Source: Ectobius pallidus
Lineage: Eukaryota; Arthropoda; Insecta; Blattodea; Ectobiidae
NCBI GenBank assembly: GCA_964059195.1
Contig: CAXKWD010000002.1
Coordinates: forward strand, 163,128,559 to 163,192,558
DNA length: 64,000 bases
Direction: 5' to 3'
Of this stretch, positions 55,990 to 64,000 are shown piece after piece. Both the position numbers and the translations under genes were made by a program. Every line of letters begins with the position of its first letter. Positions within the stretch are counted from its first letter, which is position 1. The notes under the pieces are model-generated. The model saw only the letters and a program-made list of their open reading frames with translations. It had not been told where the DNA came from and ran no database searches.

Positions 55990-57085
55990 TCCATTCTGCA
56001 ATTTGACTGGTCACTCTTCAGGCATATTAAAAAAGACGGAGTGGTGTCAGTCAGATTGTAAATAAATTTAACTGTTTAAAATGCTAGATCTGTAATTTGA
56101 CTGGTTACCCTAAAGGCATATTAAAAAATCTGAATGGAGACAGATTGCAGCAAATTTTACAGAAAACATGGCCAGAATTAATTGCAAGCAAATTGTTGTC
56201 TCTATTTATGCTAGTTACACTAAATTGACACTTGGAATTATATTGGTGTCCATTGAAAGTTAATTATACTTGTAATATACGCAATGTAATACACATCTCA
56301 ATTACATCTCCAGTAAATGGAGAGGTACAAATTTGTATTCAATGCATGTAATCCAACATTTAATGATACCAACAGTCGTACCCACTGGTATGCTCCATTT
56401 CTGCAATCCACCATTGTTCCAAAAATGTTTTGAAGATCCTGTGGGCAACAATCAATCTGTGGAACAGCTACAATGACATTATCACAATCTGATTGGCTCC
56501 ATTCTAGCTTTTTAATGCAGCAAACTCTCAATTATCTGTGGGTAGCTTATCTGGTTTGCGAATTATTTATCCTTGCTCAAATATTTGAATTTTCTGCACT
56601 TAATTTTGAATATTTGGTACTTTATTTCAAATTACGCTTAATTTTGAATACTGAATTACTGCACATTATTTTGAATTTCCTGCGCTTTATTTTAAATTTC
56701 TAGCACTTTATTTCAAATTACCTGCATGTTACTTAGAATTCCTGGCACTTTATTTTGAATTACCCGCACGTTATTTCAAATTTCCTGCACTTTATATTTC
56801 GTCAAACTTTTAATTCCCCACACTTAAATTTGGCATATGCACATTATGGCGGCAAATTGAGAGAAATTCAAAATCTCATACCCGGTTAATTCTAACATTT
56901 GGATTATTTGTGTTTTTTGATTATTCATGCATGTCACTGTCCCAATTAACGCTGTATGCCTAAAGAGCAACCAGTCAAATTACAGAGGTAACGTTTTAAA
57001 TAGAACTAATTATATTTTTTACAATCTGAGTCTATTCTGGCTTTTTAAATATGCCTGAACGGTAATCATTCAAATTGCAGAATGG
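55990..57085. mobile_element. Fold-back element with paired ~98-bp repeats in each arm
   Basis: The left arm has two direct units (CATTCTGCAATTTGACTGGT at 55990, CTGTAATTTGACTGGTTACC at 56091), each continuing through AGGCATATTAAAAAA and CAGATTG. The right arm holds two inverted units (57085 to 56985, and 56985 to about 56440). A MITE interrupts the inner right unit. No coding sequence. Confidence 0.75.
56518..56954. mobile_element. pogo-like MITE D with a 22-bp minisatellite
   Basis: The ends CAGCAAACTCTCAATTATCT and CCCAATTAACGCTG are inverted. The flanks, TG at the left (decayed TA) and TA at the right, rejoin as TTTTTAATATGCCT, exactly the sequence of the surrounding fold-back unit. The interior at 56580-56810 is about ten copies of a ~22-bp unit (CCTGCACTTTATTTCAAATT and variants). 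Same family as 41814. Confidence 0.8.
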
Positions 57086-59250
57086 ATGTTTCATTAATAA
57101 TTTGCCGGGATTTTGTAAAAAGCCTGGGCATTTTGTAAAAATACTGAATTCACAGTTTGCCTGCAATATATACATAATATCTCACTTCCCTAATGCTTGG
57201 GTATATTATGGTTATTCTGCTAAGAAGTGATTCTGTGCAGTAATTTATTATGCTTGTTTCTTCCAGAGCCATTTCTCCTATTAAACAGTACAACTGCCTT
57301 CCAGATCTCATGCTATGACAGCAATATGATGTAAAGTTTATTCGTTGATCATTTATGTTAATATAATCCCCTTTAACTGTCTATAAAATTACATTAAAAT
57401 AACCTTTCCTGTTTTAAAGATTAAATTCTCACATATGTTCAATCCAGGACATTCAATTCAGCAGGGATTTTAGCTGTTCTGAGTTCATCATCTCCCTTTT
57501 TTTGCCATTCAGGAAATGGAAACCTAGGTGCCAAGCATGTACATAGCCATAAAAGATCTGTTACAGGTTTATGTACATGCAAGAATGATAATTTGATTAC
57601 CAATAACTAAGTATCTAGGTTATATCATGATACATGTGAAAATGAAATATTATATTGGTTTGTAATTTTGTATGTCTGACTTAAAATTCAAACACTATTA
57701 ATCCCAATTGTCACAATGAACTACATGAAATGAGTTGATTTAGTGCCATCTGTCATTCAGATGTTGTCGACATTGTTACATAGCAATCGGAATGGCAAGG
57801 CTAGTTCGCGAACTAAATTCATCTCACATAATCAGTTTGCCAAATAAGTTCATCTCACATAATCTGTTTACCAAATAAGTATTTTAAATTCACATTACAA
57901 TACCTTCTGTGGAGTAAAAAAATATATAGGGGTCCAAAACAAATTTTTTAAGAAAGCTTTTTGAGTTATAATTTGAAAAGAAAAAGTTTCAGAATTGTTG
58001 GTATTTCGAATCTAATCAAATTTTCAGAAAAAAATATTGGGAACTAGATATCAATTTGCCTTTAAATGTAGCTTTTCACAAAATTATAACTCAACTTGTA
58101 GTAAACAAATATAAATTGAGTTTTGAAAATTGAAGGATAAACTTTTTTTTTTATTTATCCTTTTTTTAATAATATTATATTTCAGAAACAGATCAATTTG
58201 AAAAGAATTCCTCTAGTAAATTTGTCTTTAATATATTGAAAAATGGGTAGTAAAAATTCTATGCATCTAACTTGAATAGTTAGGAAAATATTCTGTTTTG
58301 CCTACTATAAAATGTAAGAAAATATAATTTAGGGAATCAAGGAAAATAAATTCTCAGCAACATTTTCAAATAGTAGCATTTTTTAACCAATCCACATAAG
58401 GAAGAAAATAGCTATGTGGGTTCTTTTACATTATGCTTAAAATTTTATTGAGATGGATGCAAAATTGCATCGCCTGGTACATTTTATAGGTTGGGAAACA
58501 ATATTTTTTAGAAACAATTTTGAAAATTCTATGAATATTTATTTGTATCTGCAAACCATAAAACATAGTATCTCACATTTTTTTGTGAGGTGCCTGGGGG
58601 CATAAAATCAAACAGGCATCAATAAAGACGTACATGTGGAATAATTAGAAGGATCTTTAAAATCAGTATTTTTTTTTACTAAATTTCAGTATCCTCTCCT
58701 GAAAATGGATTTTGTTATCTTTAGACTTATGATGAGATTGATGACTGGCAGCGATATGAGTTTTGAACCACAGTGGGCTAATTGTATGGCTTATTTAACA
58801 AGAATTGTCAGATGAGAAGGGAATGATCATCCATTGAGTTTTGACCCATCTTTCCTCAACCTAGTGATCAGTTTGCAAGTGTTGTAACCACTAACCCAAA
58901 GAAGTCCCACATTTCATTAAAAAATTGATCTAATGTTTCATCTAAACATGTGATACAGAAATCAGCCACAATTAGCATTTTAAGTTACGTAAATTGTAAG
59001 CTACTAGTGATTTGTTTTGACAGGATATAAAATGCAATGCCATTGCATTCTGTCTGCATTCTATTTACATAAGTCATAGTTAAATCCTTTACTATTAACA
59101 GTGAGTTAAAAAATGTACAACCCCATGAAGTGTTCCTAAAAATTGTTCCTGTTGAGAATTTTATTTTTGTTCCTTACCTATGAGCAATATTTGTGCATAC
59201 TCCGGAATTACAGTGTTATGTTAAGACAACTGTAAATTAATTTACTATTA
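57086..59250. other. Unassigned intergenic sequence
   Basis: AT-rich with no gene seen. A 31-bp tandem duplication (TTCATCTCACATAATC..GTTT) lies at 57818-57879. Confidence 0.4.
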
Positions 59251-59921
59251 CAAGGGTAAGTAGATAAGTATCATCACTCTCTTTTTTTAAATTTATGGCA
59301 ACAACAATTCAAAACTTTCAGTTACCGGTACCTAATTTTTCAACATATTCCCCTTGCTTCTCAATGCACTTGATCCATCGTTGCACAAGCTTCCTGATGC
59401 TCTCAGAAATAAAGTTTTTCTGCTCAGTAGCATGCCATGTATGCACAGCTTCTTTCAGTTCTTGGTCTGTCATATGCAGAATCACGGCTAATTTGCATAT
59501 GGTTTGCCACTCTTCGGTTTATCTGAATCATGATACGCACTTGCTCAATGTTGGCATCACTGTGGATGTGGATGGGCGTCCTGTTCTTTACTTATCCGAC
59601 CATTTTTAACTTTTTAATCAATTCGTATGCTTTGGCATGGTAAAACATTGCCCCCATATTTTGCAGAAAGTCTTGGATTAATTTCAGTTCCTGGTTCACC
59701 TTCAGATGACAAAAAACAGTTCACTGCATGCTGTTCTTCTTTGGTGAAAATGCTGAGCAGTGCAGCCATGTTTAATGTGCAACAGCGCAAACTCAGTGGA
59801 ATCATAACAGTCAAACATTCCACAATCGGAGATAAATGAGCGACATGCACAAGCACGAAGCGGTACAGCCAACCTACAAAAGATTAAAGAAGAAGTGTGG
59901 ATACTTATTGACTTATCCTCG
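59251..59921 (-). mobile_element. mariner element D, internally deleted
   Basis: TA flanks (59249-59250, 59922-59923). The ends are CAAGGGTAAGTAGATAAGTA and the inverted TACTTATTGACTTATCCTCG. On the minus strand (59766-59614) the transposase N-terminus reads MAALLSIFTKEEQHAVNCFL, SSEGEPGTEINPRLSAKYGG and NVLPCQSIRID. The + strand 59295-59520 is the reverse of the C-terminal end. The catalytic core is deleted (671 bp total). Confidence 0.8.
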
Positions 59922-60931
59922 TATTTTGAGAAAAAGACTCATGCTTGTTGTATGACTGGAGGTTTTTCTGGTTTATCACATGGAAGTACTTTCTCGGGTT
60001 TGGAGCCAAGTGCCAGGTTTGACGTTTTCCAACATTCGAGAGGCAGCTGCTGCCTTCATCATCAGGGATACTGAAATGTCGAGGCTCTCATCATGGGGAT
60101 ATATATATTATATACACACCATATACCTGGCTGCAAACCCGGGAAGAATATTTCCACTGCTACTTGTTGTTTGATGAGTGAAGAGTGAAAGATTTAATCA
60201 ATGATGAAAAAATAGGAAGTTTTATTTTACCTTGGTATCTGTCAGAATTTATTACATTACTGTCTTGTCCCTTAATTTGTTTATACATCAAGTACATTCA
60301 AATAACAGAACTTTCTTCCCAGAACACATATGATATATGTTACAGACTGTAAATATCACTGTTAAAATTCGTTGAATATTACAAGTAACTATTTTATGAT
60401 GTGAAATCATTATTTTGGTAATGAAGTTACAGCAAATCTTTCTTATTGGAAATTGTTAATAATATGCAATAAATTTGAAGCTAATTTGAATTCTTTTATA
60501 CCTAGGAACAGTATTTTTGCTAATTGTTTTGATGAATTTGGCTTCGAACCTGATAAAACATAATCTTGAATTGTCTGGGGGCCCTCTTGAATTTCCTGTT
60601 TTGCAGATTGGAATCTTTCAAAGTAATATTATCATGTCTTTGTCCTACATTCATAAATATGTATCACTGGGTGTAAGGGGCCTGCAGAATTATGCGTAAT
60701 CATTGTTATCAGAAGAACTTCTTTGTAGTTTTGTACCTTCAATCAAAATATAAGTATTCAGAACATCTCTCTGTTTTGAGAAAAATAATCAGACTAGTGC
60801 CTACATTACATAGTAATATACCATAATGTACAGTGTTTTCATGCAAAGAATATAATCAGCTTAACATTATTTTTTTAGAAGTTTGTACAGTTGTTGAAGG
60901 ACATGTTAAAGTATATATATATATACACACA
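59922..60931. other. Unassigned intergenic sequence
   Basis: No gene or repeat ends seen. 60000-60180 is less AT-rich and reads like a repeat fragment without a partner. Confidence 0.35.
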
Positions 60932-61193
60932 CAGTTGAACTCCAATTGTCTGAACTTCAACTATCTGGATTGCCAATTATCCGGTGTTGGGAAACCTTTC
61001 ATGGCCAATTATTTGCGAGAACCAACAAAATCAACAGATTGTCAGCAAAACAATGTGACACTTTACATAAGTACAGTACTGTACAATTTTTAAAAAAGAT
61101 ATTACATTTGTTATGATTTATATAATTATCTGGATATTTGATTTTCCGGATTGGGTCCAATCCCAATTAATCCGGATAATTGGAGTTCTACTG
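60932..61193. mobile_element. pogo/Tigger-like MITE E
   Basis: The ends CAGTTGAACTCCAATTGTCT and GATAATTGGAGTTCTACTG are inverted, with TA at the right and CA at the left. A second inner pair of ATCTGGATTGCC/GATTTTCCGGAT-like blocks follows. 262 bp, non-coding. Confidence 0.75.
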
Positions 61194-61469
61194 TATGCAC
61201 CCTGTAATATGGGAAACCAAAACATTCTTAAAGATAATTTATGATACTGTAATTTATTACTAATATACATGAAAGGTGATGTGATACTGGTAGATTGAAA
61301 CAGAGGAAAAGTTTTTAAGTGATTGTTTAGTGGTATGATTGTCCTCTGGTATGTCTGTTACCTATTACATTCTGTGGCTCAACATAAAAAGGGTATGTGT
61401 GAAAACATTGCTAATCTGTCCTTTAACTTTGGTTTTAATCAGTGATTTAAAGGTTATTGAAGTACAAGT
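61194..61469. other. Short unassigned stretch
   Basis: No motif. Confidence 0.3.
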
Positions 61470-61818
61470 TACCGTATGTACTCGTGTGGTAAGCCCCACA
61501 TTTTCTGTTGAAGTGGGCTTATATGAATCTTGAGATTTATTCAACTTTATTTCATAAGGAATAGTCAGCTTAGTTCTGCACTGCTTTTCCGAGGGAGCCA
61601 GAAAAGTCTGCAGATCTGTGTTCCAGTATTGGACTGTCAACCTCATTCGCTCCCTGACTTGCAGGCACACGTGCATGCATCATGCAAGAATGTGATAGCA
61701 TTACATCTTGATGTTAGGGATCTAACAGTTTTACATCATACTGTACTATTTTTTATTTTTTGAAACAGACCCTTAACAGTAGGGCACACACTGGGCTTAT
61801 CCACGAGTAAATACTGTA
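61470..61818. mobile_element. MITE with TACCGTATGTACTCGTGTGG ends
   Basis: Left TACCGTATGTACTCGTGTGG.TAAGCCC and right GGGCTTATCCACGAGTAAAT then ACTGTA are inverted. Related ends (TACCGTATTTACTCG) occur in the MITE at 3821. Confidence 0.7.
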
Positions 61819-62139
61819 TTTCCTGAGGTAGTGTAGCTTACAGGTATTAATAGAAGGAAACAATTATATTTTGAAGCAGAATTGTTAAAGCGAATAAAGA
61901 AAGAATGGCATAAAGAAAAGAAAGTACATTCATTTGTATTTACAAAAGATTTATGGGAGCAAAATTCTTGTTCAATTTCATATACTTACAGTAGGGCATT
62001 TCAAATCATATTATCAAATCATACAAGCTATAGAGTCCTAATATTTTAATTTTCATTACTTCTTTCATCCTTAAACAGTTACTGTCTTCTTAAATGAAGA
62101 AACATCGTAATCCAAATGTCAGGAGAAGCTATAAAACAA
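61819..62139. other. Unassigned intergenic sequence
   Basis: AT-rich, no motif. Confidence 0.3.
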
Positions 62140-62330
62140 CTTGATTTTGTTGGCCTGTAGTTAGGTCAATCAGCAAAGCATTGGATCTGTTCCCAGGTTT
62201 GTGGGTGTGATCCAAGCCATGTAAATGACATTGATGTGTGTGTAATTGTGACAGTCCCCAAGTCTGTAGATTTACAGGCATATGAAAGATTTCCTGGATG
62301 ACCAAGTTCTGGCAGACCAATGGAGATTAT
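62140..62330 (+). mobile_element. Decayed tRNA-derived SINE, tentative
   Basis: GCCTGTAGTTAGGTCAATCA then GCAAAGCATTGGATCTGTTC and GTTTGTGGGTGTGATCC resemble the D arm, anticodon arm and a mutated box B of a tRNA-like head, with a body of about 120 nt. Box B is poor, so confidence is low. Confidence 0.3.
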
Positions 62331-62389
62331 AGGCCTCAGTAGTAATATAGAACTTCTGTTAAATTAAAAAAGTAGTTTTATTTGAAACC

Positions 62390-62666
62390 CTGACATAACT
62401 TCGGATGCAAATTAGGAATGAACAAATAACTTTATTTTGGTGAATTTTTTTCTTCTTAGTTGTGGAGAGAGAGTGATGGAAGGTTTTAAAATTTAGACAT
62501 TCTTACTGTGTGACCTATTTCGTATGGTACTTGATACACGTTGCAAGTTTCAGAATGAATTAGGTGCCAAGTGATGGAAAAAAGTGAGTAGACCACTTTA
62601 GAGTCTAATCATTAATGAGAATCTGCAAGAATTCTAATAGGAATTTGCATCCTGAAGTTATGTCTA
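62390..62666. mobile_element. Short MITE with TGACATAACTTC ends
   Basis: CTGACATAACTTCGGATGCA and the inverted TTTGCATCCTGAAGTTATGT match over about 28 bp with one indel. 277 bp, no coding content. Confidence 0.65.
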
Positions 62667-64000
62667 GCGATTTCTAATAATTTTGCTTAGTTAAATTTTA
62701 TTTGATATCCAGAAACAGAGTAAACTGACGTTTGGATTATCGATGTTTTACTGTTTTATGGTTTTTCTGATTACTCATAAATGGAATAATATGTGTACAA
62801 TATCCTGTTTTCATTGAAGCAATTATGAAGTTGTTTTGATTTTGCTTTTCTAGGGAAAGCATCCCTCTTATTTTTAACTGATCACATCCCCTAATGCATT
62901 CACTAAGTATCCTTTACTTGATTCATGTTGAAAAAAGAGAAAGAAAATAGATTCATACAAATAATTGCAATTGTATATTCTTTTTTAAAAATGAGATCTT
63001 TGTCCTTGTATTATCTTACTTTGTTTTTAATTTCAATTGCTCAAAAGCCACTGCTATCTAATAAGATACTTGCCAGGGAATTCTAAACTTCAGCATCCTG
63101 AAAACTATTTTTATTACTGCCTTCTGTGATTGTCTTTATCTATGAAGGAAGATCGTTTGCTTGGGGGTAAACCCTGGTTAAAATGGTAGCAATAAAATAT
63201 TTCATATCACACATTTCTGACCGAAAGTACACAGGAGATGGTAATACTCCTGTTAAGTTACATTTTTTAAAAATTCATTGAACTGTACTAAGATAAGAAC
63301 TTATATTATTTTAAAATTTTGTTACTTTACAAATAATGAATTGTTAAAGGATCATGTATTGTTTATGTACCGGTATACGATAAGGTATGTTGATTTTCAA
63401 GGGAAAAAAATATTAAAAATTATATTCTTAGGAGCAATAGATTGTTTATTTGTATGTGAAAATGTAGTACATCTTTGTTTATAAGATATGGTTGTTCTTT
63501 CCTTAAAGAAGTATACTGATTTCAATTTCTTTCCATGAATAATCATTTAGCATTTGGATATGTTTATTGACCATGGAAAACAAATGACAGGAAGATTCTG
63601 TGAAGCCATAGCTGATGTTATAAAGAATACAAGGCTTCTGCATGCATCCAATAATCGAGCTTAAAATTGACCACTGTTGACATAGTTGTAAAACAGCTGC
63701 TAGAGGCAGTCTGTTTTATGGTGTAGGCTAGTTGTCAATTTAATCAAATTACTCATAACTAGAAAGTTATATCAAAACAAGATTTTATATTTGGATTAAA
63801 TATCTTCTATGGATGTGAAACAAAGCTTATTGGCAACTTTCTCGTAGGTTACATGAAGAAAGAGAGTTTTTTATTTTAATTTTTTAAATTCAGTTCTATT
63901 TATACTCTTTTAAACATCGAGGTCATATCAGTGTTCAGGTTCTGTGTGTATACCAGTGGGCCATGTATCTTAATGTGCAACTATTTTCTATTGTTCATTG
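62667..64000. other. Unassigned intergenic sequence
   Basis: AT-rich. No ORF, terminal repeat, RNA gene or promoter I can support. Confidence 0.4.

Overview
This window looks like nuclear DNA from an insect. It is AT-rich, genes are sparse, and exons are split by introns of up to about 21 kb. The repeat families (several mariner lineages, DD41D Tc1-like, hAT, piggyBac, Helitron, APE and restriction-endonuclease LINEs, Penelope with a GIY-YIG domain, and tRNA-derived SINEs) are those of arthropods. The LINE and SINE set suggests a large-genome polyneopteran such as a cockroach, termite or relative. That is inference and no taxonomic marker is present. There are no operons, rRNA genes or CRISPR arrays.

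Only one host gene is supported. It lies on the + strand and is read as four exons: 5774-5949, 26962-27188, 29964-30277 and 47542-49303. The intron phases agree at all three junctions (1/1, 0/0, 2/2), and the last exon ends in a stop. The predicted product is rich in Cys/His pairs at its N-terminus. It then has an acidic stretch, a basic nuclear-localisation-like stretch, one conserved-looking block and a long Ser/Thr/Gln/Pro-rich tail. I do not recognise the family. Its 5' end lies upstream of 5774 and was not found.

Almost everything else is transposon strata, often several layers deep. 1-5.2 kb: transposase and LINE remnants, a Helitron-like element and MITEs. 6.2-10.3 kb: a jockey/CR1-like LINE broken by a SINE complex (itself holding a DNA transposon) and by a mariner. 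10.5-16.0 kb: a large element with long inverted arms and two divergent gene remnants, invaded by a piggyBac and a hAT element. 17-26.4 kb: pogo-like MITE, LINE inside LINE, SINE, DD41D element, a tandem-repeat element with 9-bp target duplications, and a LINE with a C-terminal endonuclease remnant. 27.4-31.4 kb: possible solo LTR and a long-TIR element. 33-40.4 kb: LINEs in both orientations, one split by a DNA element with subterminal repeats. 40.9-45.9 kb: a Penelope-like element broken by three DNA transposons. 46.6-47.1 kb: a MITE with a tRNA-like segment. 51.6-62.7 kb: microsatellites, a tandem array split by a mariner, pogo-like elements, a fold-back element and more MITEs.

The most informative structures are sites where an old sequence becomes continuous again once a younger insertion is mentally removed, or where a paralogous arm preserves the unoccupied target. 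These give a relative insertion order for the locus. All family assignments were made by eye from translated motifs and terminal repeats.
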